DNA of 64,000 bases, from assembly GCF_031877795.1 (NCBI RefSeq), contig NC_133970.1:49207328-49271327 (forward strand), given 5' to 3'. Positions 10,714-22,660 of the stretch are shown here, one piece after another (position 1 is the stretch's first letter; each line of letters opens with the position of its first letter). A model generated the notes under the pieces. It did not search any database, was not told the DNA's origin, and saw only the letters and a list, made by a program, of their open reading frames with translations. Source of the stretch: Strix aluco. Lineage: Eukaryota > Chordata > Aves > Strigiformes > Strigidae. The position numbers were made by a program, and so were the translations under genes.

Positions 10714-13470
10714 AACAGAAACTAAACCACTTAGCCTTTGACATAGAATAATTACATATTGCAATGGAAAAAAGGTTCATCTATGTGCAACTTTTAATGT
10801 AATTCAGACTTGTGTTTGTTGAAGCTAGTGGAGATGCAGATTTTGTGAATCTCTAAGGCTAATATTTTAGGTTCACAAAACCTAAACCCAGTTAAACTTT
10901 CAAGCTCTCGGCAACAAAGAGTTTGAATAGAGGCAATCCACTAAGCTATCGCTTTTGTAGGCATGGTATAAAATGGTGGCATCAGGACCAATGGGACAAT
11001 TCTCTCTAGAGCAGTGTGTTCAAGAGATTATAAAATTTATGTCTGGTCCCTGCTACCTTTTTTTTTTTTCTTCTCTATAAATACATTTTTACGTCAGTGT
11101 TTGCATCTCAGGACTCCATTAATGCACCCCTCTTCCTGCTGCTGTTCTGTGTCCTAGTCTGCAGTCAGTTCATTCTACACTGATGTATATTTCATTGCCC
11201 AAGGCTTAATTTTGATTTATTGTCAATCCACAAATTAGAAAAATGTGCTCTGGAATTCCATCCTGCTGAAAAGCTGTGCCTGATGTCAGGGGACTGGGTG
11301 ATATTTAAGATGTCAGAAATACATATTGGATTAGTGTGCTTTGTTTTCCTGCAACAGCAGATGTTTAATCATAGCTAATGCTCAAGTTAAATGCATTAGG
11401 ACAAGATAAGCCAAGAAGATGGAGCTTTTCTAAACCATACAACTTCAGATAAATAACTCAAAACTAATTGTATATCCCCATCTTAGATACATTTTTATTT
11501 ACTTTAATACATTAAACAATGAAAATAGCCCCTGGCACTTAACTCCCCATTTAAGATCTGTACAAATCTTTGCTAATGAGTGAGTGGCTTTTGCACAGTA
11601 TTACACTGGCCCTTCATGGCCCTTCAATGGCTTAAGATATTTTCTAAAGGAAAGATAGCTAAGAAAGAAATAAAAAGGAGTAAAGCAGCTATAGAAATGG
11701 TACATCACTTTTTTAGGTTGGGGGGTTATTCCCATAGAAAATTAAAGATGTGAATGTAGAAAAAAGGGCTTACTATAAATGGGACCCTAAATAACACAGA
11801 CCACATTCCGCATCCAAGGGCTCACTTGAATTTTCTTTTTCTACTGCTGATTTTATGTTTGTTGCAGTTAAGCTTGCTTCTCTGTTTATGTTAATGAGAA
11901 GTCTCTGTGTATAGAAAAATGATCAGGCCTGTTCTTGAGCAATTTAGCTGGAGGCCAAAGAGAAGATGCTTAGGAGAGCAAACATTTTCAAGGTCAACCA
12001 GTGAACTGTAACAAGCCAGTGAGACTCATGATGAGAATTTTATGTTTTGACACAACAGCGTTTTGATTAAAAGAGAAAGTATTGGGTTTAAACAGTCACT
12101 ATGAGGACTTTGTTAGCTTTTCACAAATTACTTAACAGAGCAGTGATGGAACTGGAAATAGGGCTGTTTTGTGTAAGGTAAAGAAAAGAGGGTTACATCA
12201 GAAACAGGAATAATAAAGGATGTTAATATTTGGTGTTAAACGCATTTCACTTTATTCACCTTGCAATGATTTCTAGGAAGTGTAGAACGTTCTAAATGGT
12301 ATAGACAGCTATAATAAAGTTGACAGGTTTTAAGTTTTCTGATATTCAAATCACAGTTGCAGTTATTGCATTTATAAAACCTCAGCCCTCTATGAATAAA
12401 TGATACTCTAAGTATATAGGACCCTTCTCACAGAGATATCAAATCATTCCAAAGGCAAGCAATGGGAGCTACTGTACACTTCAAATGCTGTACAGAGAAA
12501 CTGAGGCAGAGAGGCTAACCAGCTTGCTTTGACTTGCGCAAAATGAGTGAGTTGGGGGAAAAGTATGATACAGGGCCCCATTTCCCAGTCTTTAGATTTA
12601 TGGCCTGATGGCACATGATATTTAAGCATGAACTTGTAGTCTAATATCTAGTTACCCCAAATTAAAGTTAGGCACATCTTTCCATCTTTAGGCACATCTT
12701 TGATATGCTGTATCTGTATCCCAGCTAAAGAGAGAACACTACCCCAAAAAAAGAGATTTATTATATTGACATTGTGCCTCTCTTGCCTTCCTGTTTTAAA
12801 GATATTTTTAACAGACTTTTGAAACAATGTTCCAAATTTAACACTTTATCTAAAACAAAGTGAACTTCAGTTTGCACTTGCCCCAGAAGAGACTCTTCTG
12901 CAGGGAGATTCCACCCTACTTCACATCAGAGAATTCCCAGAGTCTGAACCTCATGCAGAACAATAAAATTTTATATGCAAACAGCATTATGAGCATTTCA
13001 TCAGACTGGATGTTTTGAAATTGGAGCTGTAGTGAGTGTCCACCAGAGACTTCTACTCCAACAAAAAATTATCCTTTCCTAGGCCTGCATCTACTGTTGT
13101 TGACTTTGCTTCTTTGCACACACACAGGTTGTGTCATTGCTTGAGAGCAGGTCTGTTTTTAAACAGCTCAGTTGCTTTAAAAAAACCCAACCAGTAAACA
13201 GAAAATTTCCTGTTAATGATGAAAGACTTCTGCCTTACAACAGCAGAGTCTGAGTAGGTGCTGGAATCTTCCCAGGCATACAGGCTGGAAGAGAGGACCA
13301 CAAAATCAGGGAATCAGAAATGAAGGAACGTGACCATAAACACCAGAATCATCATCTCTGTGACTGTAGGCTGTATTACACAAAATATTTGTTTAAAACA
13401 ATTTGTTATATTTCTTGACTGGTATTGCTTAAGCTCCCAGGATTCAGGGTATGTTATCAAGCTGTGAGGT
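10714..13470. other. Anonymous AT-rich DNA
   Basis: About 2.7 kb with no recognisable gene, RNA or repeat beyond short A/T runs. Confidence 0.6.
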
Positions 13471-13917
13471 TGTCCTGGTTTTGGCCAGGATAGAGTTAAC
13501 TTTCCTTGGGCTGAGAGGGAGCCCAGCTGAAGGGCTGGGCCAGATTGATCATTGGAGTATTCCATGCCATGTGGCGTCATGCTCAGTATATAAAGGGACA
13601 TGTGCTCTCTCTTTTTCTGTTTTGGTTTCAGTTTCCCAGTTGGTTGGTGGTGGGATTTCTGGTGTGGTTGGGATCGCTGCTGGGGGTGGGCTGTGCACCG
13701 GTCGCTGGTCGGTGAGCCACTACTGTATATTACCCCTTTGGACTTACTATTGTTACTGTTGTTTAGTTACTATTACTAATTTTTTTTATTATTCAACCTA
13801 CGAATTTCTTTTTTTTTGTCCCTCCCCTATTTTGCCGGGGGGGGGGGGGGGGGGGGGGGGGGGAGTAAACGACTGGCCACATGGTGATTGGCTACCAGCC
13901 GAGTTCAAACCACAACA
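13471..13917 (+). mobile_element. Solo LTR-F
   Basis: It begins TGTCCTGGTTTTGGCCAGG and ends TTCAAACCACAACA, flanked by the 5-bp duplication GAGGT (13466-13470 and 13918-13922). A TATATAAA box lies near 13586-13593, which sets plus as the sense strand. A run of 27 G lies at 13837-13863 in the 3' part. 447 bp. Confidence 0.92.
13837..13863 (+). repeat. 27-base poly-G tract
   Basis: Uninterrupted G run inside LTR-F. Length is likely unstable and hard to sequence; related LTRs here have a much shorter G run at the same place. Confidence 0.9.
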
Positions 13918-16900
13918 GAGGTGAAGCTTCATGGTTGCATTAAGCCCATTTCAGGCCATGCTGCCATCAAAAAGGGGTAGTCCTGCCTTGTTGAGTACCT
14001 TCTGTCAGTGCTATCTAGAGTGAGATCACACAGAGAGTCAAACCAGTTCTCTAACCTGGTTGAAAATCAATGTTCTTGATGGTCAGATGGGTCACTGAGT
14101 TGATCCAATTCACTGTGTGATGACATAGTCACTACCAGTTACCCTCGGGAAGTGATGTGAACATGTCTCTGGGGCTTAGCAGGCTGAGCAATGACCAACT
14201 TTTCTAACGTTACCTTTGAATTTCCACTGAATTGCTCCCAATAAGTAAGAGCTTGAGGATATAGCCCTAATTCAGATTTCTTGTGAATATTAGAGAATGT
14301 AATTCACAAATTAATGCAAAACTAATTTTTAGTCTAAGGACTGGTAATTCTGATTGGAGATTGGGAGGCAAAGGCTGATGAGAAACCATGTTTAAAAATA
14401 CATAAATATTAAATCATAGCTTATCTCCAGGATAAAAAAATCCAATATGACAATCAACATCTTTCAAATAACTAAACTGGAAAAATATTAACAATAAAAC
14501 TGAATACAATGTGCCCAAGGAAGATTCTAGCCTATTCCTCTATGCAAAAGCAAACTACATCTAGCTTCACTTTATTGTCATATTCAATATTTTGCAATTT
14601 AATGCCAGCTAAACCAGCTTCCAGCTAATAAGTCCTTTAACCTCTACATCCCAGAATATTCTACCCCTTAGTATATGTAGTGGATTCCTTCAGTTGTCAC
14701 CAGTCTTGATAAACATTTTCCAGGGAAAGACTTTGGGTTGAGTGTCAGGAGTCACAATTCCTGAGTTCTCAGCTCTTCCACAGACTCCTTGTGTGACCTT
14801 GAATAAGTCACCACACTTCCATTTCCATCCTTAAATAAAGGATATCCTACTTATCTCTCAGGGACCTTGTGTGTCTTAATCAATATTTTTCATGACATTT
14901 TGAGATCTACAGATAATTAGAGATTCTATGACAATAAAACATTGTACACAGCTCATGGACTGTTTGTGGTTTTTTTCTTGTGTCTTGTAACTCCAGTGGG
15001 AGTGATGAATATCTGTACATGCTTTTAGTGTACATTCAAAGGAAATAGCTTACTAAAAAAACCCCCAAACAAGAGTCCCTGTTTGATTATCTAAGATGTC
15101 CTATGAAGGAAAATAGAAATTCTGATGAGCTCTGACCTCTAACTCCACCTGTACAGTTACAATAGCAAAAGGAAAGTGGCTTATCATTTTGAAAAGGAAG
15201 CACAGAAAGTTTGACTATGCTGGACGTCTAATGGTAAACCTAAAGTTGATTGAACAGGTTCTCAGGAAAACTGTCAATTAAATTCTCCCAAACAGTAGTA
15301 TCATACAACATTTCTTTGGAGGGAATACACAGGGAGGGTCACACACTGTTTGTGTTGTCAGACACTATGTGTTTCAGTGAGATTTGTAATTAAATGATAA
15401 ATGATGTTGTGGTCTGCTGTGTTTCCACTTGCTCTAGTAAAAAATCATTGGGACACTGGAATGTCCTAGGTTTTGCTGCTACCAGACATGATTCTCCTTT
15501 CATGTATGTGGCAGAACTTTGAACTATGAATATTCTCATATGCATCAGATACTTTACATTCCATATGCAAGAAAGAAGGGCAAAGTTTCACACGAACTTA
15601 CCCAGGCACTATTTATCCTGTAGAATTGTGATTATATGCTTTGTGCTGTAGGGTCAGCATGGGACAGAGGTCCTGGACAATTCACAGAGAAAACAAGAAA
15701 AATATTTCTGACTAGTCATATATCATATCATATCATATCATAGTGCCACACTTAATTATAATTGAAAATATTCATCAAAAGGTCAAAACATTATTATTTT
15801 CCTTTCTGGAGTCCTACTCATCTGGAGACTGCAACAATAATCTTTGTTTCCAGAATAAAAAAAAAATCTGTATCCCTGCTGAGCTGAGACGATAAAAGTC
15901 AAATCTTTGTTCTAGCCCTAAGCAAAACCATGTTCTTCATCGTTACCTGGGCAATTTCTCTATTTGGAATAACTGAATTTAATAACAATTACAATGATGA
16001 TAATAAAGTCACATCTATTATTCCAGACTGAAGACAAAGAAATTACTGCGGATAATGAAAAGTAAGATGCATATTTTTCCTCTATTGGCTTCGAAAATTA
16101 CAGTAATAATGAGCTGTTTAAATTATCAAAGGAAGCTCATAACTTTCTGGATATGCTTATAGTCACATTTGCAAGCTTCTAAATGTTTAGTAATTAATTG
16201 GTCTTTTGTATTTCCTAATGGCACAAGTTCCTCTTTAAATTTTATTTTAAGTTGTTTCTGCTGATACAGACATGGCAGCACTAGGATTAGGCAGTTCATA
16301 AATATGCATATCATCCATTCAAAAAGCAAGTGACTAAGATGCACTCCTCTCAGAAAAGTAAATTAGGATAATCAGATGCTTGAGGCTTCTCTTGCTGCAG
16401 CTCCTGTCAACACTTTTTTCTTAGGGTTGCTGCTTTTGCCATTCCCAGTAGTACCAGAAAAAGTACAGCACAGGACTCCCACTTTGATTTTCAACACATT
16501 AAAAACCCTCAAGTTTTGGTACATAAAATACACAACTCTGATACTGCAGGATGACTGAATCAGTGGGACAGACCTAAATGCCTGTTGATGGTTAATCAAT
16601 TTATTAAATCAAAAATACCAAACAGACCCCAAACTTCAATGGTTTATAATTTATTATTTGTTCTCTAATTGCATATCTACAAATATGATGATTTTTAAAG
16701 TAGGGCCTTTGTTCCACCAAACTTCTGCTGACTACAGGCACAGACCACAACTATCTCTGCAGCAAGTTAGTTGTCCATTTTCAAATCATGCATGTAGCAG
16801 AATGCATTTGGCCTGATGGATGCAACTCTTTCAAGATTTCAGTTGAAATCAGAATAAATTTGTCTATGAGAGTTTTGTCAAAATTCCAAAACTGAGACCA

Positions 16901-17689
16901 AATCTATGGATGTTGTAAGTATTAAACTTGAGCCAAAAATGTAGTTTTGAATACAAAACTCACACTATTAAGTTTTGATCAAAATCAAGATAAACTTTCC
17001 CAAGCTGGAAGGTGATTTTTCCAGTCTAAAATTTGGCAAAATCCAATGGGTTATGGTTGAATTTTATTTTGATGTTGCTATTACACTTTAGAAGAGATTC
17101 AAACATTCTAAGGAACTGGAAATCGTTGCAAACAGACATGGACAATAAATCAAAAATGTAATGTTTCATGCACGTCTGGTTTTACCAGTGAGACTCCTAA
17201 TTATTTCTTCTACATGCTACACAAACCCAGCCTTCATTTCTAAGCTTTGTGAGGGAGGGGTATGCATTTTTTTCAGAGTTAAGGCAGCTCTATAGTAAGT
17301 TGGGAATAGAGAAGTCAGTGAGGAGCGCAGATTAGTCTACAGAGAATAGCACCTATAACTCTTCTTTGTTTTTGGAGAATTTATTCATCAAAACCAGAAC
17401 TTTTGTGTTGCACAAATGCAAATGTACAGCTCCCTACACATCTACTTCATCCTGAAAACATATTAGACTAATCTATTTGTGCATAGTATATGGAGCTTAT
17501 CAGAGGACCATGACTTGCTTCTGTTTTTATACTGGTTATTTTAATTTCTACAATTCCACTTCAAGTGCATATTTTGAAGAACCTCAAGTACTGATGAGGG
17601 CAAAGGAGGTGGTGAGATGCACGGAATGGCTTCCAAAGAAAGACATTTCAGCTTGGAAAAGAGACAACCGAGGGAGATGTTGGAGACAG
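13918..17689. other. Anonymous AT-rich DNA
   Basis: About 3.8 kb without a recognised gene. It contains a short pentanucleotide array (ATATC units) at about 15716-15742. Confidence 0.6.
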
Positions 17690-18680
17690 GTCCTGCTTGA
17701 CAAACCTGCTCTCCTTCTACGACAGGGTGATCTGCTTATTGGATGAGGGAAAGGCTGTGGATGTTGTTTACCTTGACTTCAGTAAGGCCTTTGACACCGT
17801 TTCCCACAGCATTCTCCTGGCGAAACTGGCTGCTCAAGGCTTGGATGGGCACACACTTCGCTGGGTAAAAAACTGGCTGGATGGCTGGGCCCAAAGAGTG
17901 GTGGGGAATGGAGTTAAATCCAGTTGGCAGCCGGTCACAAGTGGTGTCCCCCAGGGCTCGGTGTTGGGGTCACTCCTGTTTAACATGCCAGTCAGAGAGG
18001 GACCTGGGGGTGTTGATTGACAGCCAGCTAAACATGAGCCAGCAGTGTGCCCAGGTGGCCAAGAAGGCCAATGGCATCCTGGCTTGTATCAGAAATAGCG
18101 TGGCCAGCAGGGACAGGGAAGGGATCTTGCCCCTGTAATCGGCACTGGTGAGGCCGCACCTCGATGACTGTGTTCAGTTTTGGGCCCCTCACTACAAAAA
18201 GGACATTGATTTACTTGAGCGTGTCCAGAGAAGGGCAACGAAGCTGGTGAAGGGTCTGGAGCACAGGTCTGATGGGGAGCGGCTGAGGGAACTGGGGTTG
18301 TTTAGTCTGGAAAAGAGGAGGCTGAGGGGAGACCTCATCACCCTCTACAACTACCTGAAAGGAGGTTGCAGAGAACTGGGGATGAGTCTCTTCAACCAAG
18401 TAATGAGTGATAGGACAAGAGGTAATGGCCTCAAGTTGCGCCAGGGAAGGTTTAGACTGGATATTAGGAAGCATTTCTTTACAGAACGGGTAGTTAGGCA
18501 TTGGAATGGGCTGCCCAGGGAGGTGGTGGAGTCCCCATCCCTGGAGGTATTTAAGAGTCGGGTTGACATAGCGCTTAGGGATATGGTATAGTTGAGAACT
18601 GTCAATGTTAGGCTAATGGTTGGACTGGATGATCTTCAAGGTCTTTTCCAACCTAGACGATTCTGTGATTCTGTGATTCA
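17690..18680 (+). mobile_element. CR1 LINE 3' part with internal deletion
   Basis: The frame starting about 17697 reads the RT blocks [28 protein letters not shown] and [15 protein letters not shown]. It then jumps at about 17984 to a later CR1 block ([17 protein letters not shown] in another frame), so the segment with the catalytic aspartates is missing. The rest continues to a stop at about 18589, and the element ends with ATTCTGTG octamers (18659-18679), the hallmark CR1 3' terminus. Full 3' end, truncated 5' end, and inactive. Confidence 0.93.
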
Positions 18681-19006
18681 GCTAAAATCAGGAACACTGT
18701 GGAACTGATGAATACAGAATGACAACCAGGGTGTGGCAACTAGAAGACCAGACAGTAGATTTAAAACAAAGTAACTTTTCATGGAGCATGAACATAACCT
18801 GCAAGCAAGATGTTAGTGAAGCCCCAAGTATACATGTATTTAAAGGGGGATTAGACATATTCATAACAGGTAGAGCTACCACAGGCAAATAAATGCAGTG
18901 GTTCCAACACAGCTCAAAGTCCCTAAATGTCTGATTGCCAAAAAGAAGACAGATCACAATACTTGCCTTTAAGCTTTCCATAAGCAGGTGCATCAGGCCA
19001 CTGTTG

Positions 19007-19512
19007 TGTAATAAAACATATATGGTATTTGTTATTCAAATCTCAAGGGGAAAAAGAAGTTGTAGTCAGGATGTTGTGGCCGAACAGTTTTGTAATTCTC
19101 TTATGTAAATAAGAAATAAGATATATGTATATAGTTTCTATTGTTAAAATCAGTTGTTAGAAGGGAGCTAAAATGGCCCCCATCTTCAAGCCACTACAAA
19201 AACACTTGTGCTGAGTCATCCCCCCTTCTGTGACGGAAACCTGAGACAAGCCCGCCGAAACCTGAGAAAAGCCCGGGAAAACTTGTTTACAACTTTGCAG
19301 ACCCCTCAGGGTACGCCCATCATGAATATGGATGAAGCCTACACTATAAAGGGACTCGGTTCTGCCGGGTCAGGTGTGTGTCCTGGTAGAGCAGAGACTC
19401 CCGGCACACCCAGCGCTGTTTTGCTCACTCGCCGCTTGCTAATAAATTTATTATTGATCACTAAAAATTGAGAAGTGGTTATTTCCCACTAAATTACTTT
19501 TAATCTATAACA
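19007..19512 (+). mobile_element. ERV-2 5' LTR
   Basis: TGTAATAAAACATATA...ATAACA, 506 bp. TATAAA at 19345-19350 and AATAAA at 19441-19446 mark promoter and poly(A) signal. Comparing line by line with the 3' LTR I find one difference (T versus C four bases into the last block, TAATCTATAACA versus TAACCTATAACA). Confidence 0.95.
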
Positions 19513-19516
19513 AATT

Positions 19517-19534
19517 TGGTGCCGTGACTCGGAT
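19517..19534 (+). promoter_or_regulatory. ERV-2 primer binding site, tRNA-His type
   Basis: TGGTGCCGTGACTCGGAT, the 18-nt complement expected for a tRNA-His primer, four bases after the LTR. This primer is known from HERV-H-like gamma elements. Confidence 0.88.
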
Positions 19535-20490
19535 CCAGATCTTTTGGTGCGAAACCCCAGATAGGGGAGGCGCCCTATCTTCGGATAGCCCCAGTCTGAG
19601 GATCTCGTGGCCAAAACGCTGGATATCCGAACCCCTTTTAATTCGGACTCGGGAGTGAGCAAAAGAATCTGCAGAACCCCTTAAATTTTGTGCACGAAGA
19701 CCGATCGAAGACTCCGGGGAGGAGTAAGTATTTGCGTTTGTGCAGTTATCCGTTCGGTTGGGGTTGGTAATCCCAGAGTGCGAATGAGTGAGAGGTCTCG
19801 AAGAGATCACCCGAGTGCGGACCCTTTAGTAGTGCAGTTCTCGTAGCCCGCGAGGGAGCGAGTCACGAATAAGGGGAGCGTGTGTGTGTGTGAAAGAAGG
19901 CACTCTGGAAGATGGGACAGAGGGAAAGCAAGCCCTCTGGATCCATGGGTGGGGGCAAGGAAGAATTGCCGGATATCCCACTAGGAGGTTGATAATCCCA
20001 GAGTGCGAGTGAGTGGCACTCTGGAAGATGGGACAGAGGGAAAGCAAGCCCTCTGGATCCATGGGAGGGGGCAGCTGAACTCCTCCCGCTGCTGGCTCCA
20101 GCTGGGACAGGGCTTGTTCCCGGGGCGCCACCGCCCGACCTGAGCAGCGTGCCCAAGCCGAGCCCTGGAGCAGTGTCGCGGAGCCTGGCCCAGCGTGGGG
20201 GAGCGGGGGGGCAGAGCTGCCCACTCCCCAGCCGGGAGGGCCTGTCCCGAGCACCCAGCTGCCCCGGGGTGGGGGTTGGGGCTGGAGCAGGGGGCACCGA
20301 GCGGCCCCAAATTAGCGTTTAGGCTTCTGCTCAGAGACAGGCTGCAGTAAACTGTCTCGAGGGGGCTCTGTGCTGAGCACCACCCCCCCCCCCCCCTTCT
20401 AACCCGCTCATACTTGTAACCAGTGATTCTGACCCTGAATCTCCCGGACCCCCTCAGCGGGTTACCCGAAGCAAAGTTAAGGAAGGGAGA
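19535..20490 (+). pseudogene. gag: ERV-2 leader and gag 5' end with duplication and GC-rich replacement
   Basis: A likely gag start, ATGGGACAG (Met-Gly-Gln, suited to myristoylation), is at 19912. About 25 codons later it stops. A roughly 52-bp block (about 19898-19949) that includes this start is repeated at about 20015-20065. After the second copy a GC-rich segment (about 20066-20320) encodes a Pro/Ala/Gly-rich peptide unlike matrix and ends in a stop. A run of 14 C lies near 20382. Most of matrix is missing or replaced. The GC-rich part could be captured host DNA. Confidence 0.65.
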
Positions 20491-21088
20491 TTATACCCCC
20501 TTAGAGAAATGCTTGTGCCAGGAGTGGGGGCACAAGGGGAACCGGGAGCGGGGTATGTCGCTGTTCCCCTCAACACTGGAGATGTGAGAGATTTTTAAAA
20601 AAGAAATGGGGAACTTATTAGAGGACCCGCTTGGCGTAGCCAAACAGGTGGACCAGTTTCTTGGCCCAGATTTATATACCTGGGATAAATTACAATCTAT
20701 CCTAGGAATTCTATTTACTATGGAGGAATGAGATATGATCAGGAGGGCAGGTATAAGACTTTGGGACCAGCAACATCAAGTGGGTCCCACAGCAGATCAG
20801 AAGTGGCTGTTGGTAAAACCCAACTGGAATAATCAAGACCCAGGCCACCAAACCCACATGGCAAATTTAAGAATTATCATAATTCAAGGAATTAAGAGAG
20901 TCAGTTCCCCAAGGGCAGAATATTAATAACAGTTGTACTCAGGAATAGATCCTGCCACCCCTGTGGGGCAGACATTATTAAAGACTCAGTTTGTGGCTAA
21001 GTCTTGGGCAAATATTAGGAAGAAGCTAGAAAAGATAGAAGATTGGCAAGGGAGAGGAATTGCTGAGAGAAGCTCAGAAAGTTTAGGT
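20490..21088 (+). pseudogene. gag: ERV-2 gag capsid
   Basis: Capsid starts about 20490 with a YPLREM-like block followed by VPLNTGDVRDF, then after a shift EMGNLLEDPLGVAKQVDQF and SILGILFTMEE, a stop (TGA near 20730), then RRAGIRLWDQQHQ and DQKWLL blocks with further stops, and finally ELLREAQKV in another frame ending at about 21088. These match the order of gamma-retroviral capsid. At least two frameshifts and three stops. Confidence 0.8.
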
Positions 21089-22144
21089 GGATTCCTACTT
21101 GAAGTGGTGGTATTGTTCTCATTATCAGTTTGGATACCCAGATAATGATCTATTTAAATGTTGTTTCACCTCTTCATAACTCGTTTATTATTCAGTATAC
21201 CTTTGCCTGCTTGACTTGGTGATCAGAAGGTGACAGCTTAGAACTTTCTATCCTCTTGGTATTTTAAGGACTGTAGACAAGGATCAAAAGATACTGTGAT
21301 AGATACAAGCCCTTGGCTAGCTTCAGCAGCTTTTTTTTTCTTAACAGTGATGAATCAATTTAAATAAGAAAATCGGAGTAAAACATTATCAGAGTGAAAG
21401 CAATAGTCCAAGAGGGAAAAAAGTGAGCAGATCTGCAGCTTAATCTGGCTGCCTGTTCTTCAAGCAGGCAGCTCTCTTACATCATTGGCAGGAGTTGGAA
21501 GAAAAAAAAAAAAAAAAAAAAAAAAGAATCAGGGTTCTAGCATACAGGCAGGTATATGGGCTGGGGAGCCAAGTTCAAGCTAATTTGCCCCCAGACCACA
21601 TTCTTTTGGAGCTGCTAATCTGGTTTGTACTTCTTAGCCAAAAGATGGGGAACTGACATAATTGTAGCACACTGACTAGACAGCTCATAAATGTTGTGTC
21701 TTTTCCAAAGAAGGAGGATGCTGCTGTGCCCTTTGCAGACTTTCTCCTCACAGGCCGTGGCCTAGAGCTTACCAGTTTTGTAATTTGTGATGTGCTATGT
21801 AAATACCGCGCACTGCGTGTGTGGTATAGCTGCCCAGATGCTTTATTTGATTGCATCTGGAAGTACATGGGCAACAGTCTCGGTAGATTTAAACTACCCT
21901 TGCTCTAAATGTCTAGACCCAGGAGTAGGAGTTTCAGGTTGAGAGGAGGCAATGCAGAGTGTGTAACAACTCAAACATGCAGCAAACTGCATTATTTTAG
22001 CCTGAAAACTGTTCTGTGCATTCCCCAGTACCTGCATGTAATAAAGCTGTGCAGAACATGGATGTTTTATGTGATGATTACCTGGAGACTATGGTTTTTT
22101 TGGGATCAGAGATTTTCATTCATTGAATGGTTCTGCCTGCTTTA
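21089..22144 (+). other. Foreign-looking insert between capsid and nucleocapsid of ERV-2
   Basis: Capsid similarity stops after ELLREAQKV and nucleocapsid starts at 22147; the roughly 1.05 kb between is not recognisable retroviral sequence on either strand. It contains an uninterrupted run of 24 A (21502-21525), an AATAAA at about 22039-22044 and no long frame. It could be a captured host transcript, an old insertion, or a deletion/rearrangement product. Identity unknown. Confidence 0.6.
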
Positions 22145-22146
22145 AT

Positions 22147-22245
22147 ATGAAGGAAGTGGAATGTTTTTATTGCAAAAGGAAGGGGCATGTGAAGAAGGTT
22201 TGCTGGAGGAGAATCCAAGATGAGAAAATGTTTTCTGAAGATTAG
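22147..22245 (+). pseudogene. gag: ERV-2 nucleocapsid with one CCHC knuckle
   Basis: From ATG 22147 the frame gives C at 22162, C at 22171, H at 22186 and C at 22201, a C-x2-C-x4-H-x4-C zinc knuckle in a basic context. It ends in TAG at 22243-22245. Gamma-retroviruses usually have one such knuckle and suppress the gag UAG to make pol; the large pol frame is in the same phase. The knuckle is intact although capsid upstream is not. Confidence 0.85.
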
Positions 22246-22660
22246 TGGGGTCAGGGGCTCTATGTGCTGGGAACTCAAAGAACAAAGAGCCCTTGATAAA
22301 ACTTAGAGTGGGTCCTCAGCGACAAGAGGTAGAGTTCCTTGTGGACTCAGGAGCCGAAAGATCTACCATTCAGGCTCTGCCTCCAGGCTGTAAAGTATCA
22401 TCAGAAAAAAATCAGTGTAATAGGGGCTAAAGGTGAACCGTTTGAGGCCCCGGTTCTTCATGATGTGATTGTTGAATCAAAATGCAAATATGTGATTGGA
22501 ACATTTTTATTATTACCAGAAGCAGATTATAATTTACTTGGACGGGATCTGATTATAGAATTGGGAATTAATCTGGAAGTAGAAGAAAGAGAACTCAAAG
22601 TCAGATTATGCCCCCTCACAGTGGCGGATGAAGAAAAGATTAACCCAGAAGTATGGTATA
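22246..22660 (+). pseudogene. pro: ERV-2 protease
   Basis: The frame from about 22245 carries FLVDSGAERSTIQ with the catalytic Asp codon at 22344-22346. This part is one frame off both gag and RT; reading returns to the RT frame at an A7 run (22405-22411), after which IGTFLLLPEADYNLLGRDLI gives the C-terminal protease signature. Two compensating indels are therefore implied: one just after the gag stop, one at the A run. Confidence 0.85.

Noticed and set aside
13451-13924. 157-codon frame with poly-Gly
   Set aside because: It is the sequence of solo LTR-F, and the Gly run is the G27 tract.
19208-19471. 87-codon frame repeated identically at 26707-26970
   Set aside because: It lies inside the two LTRs of ERV-2, spans TATA and poly(A) signals and has no protein-like features.
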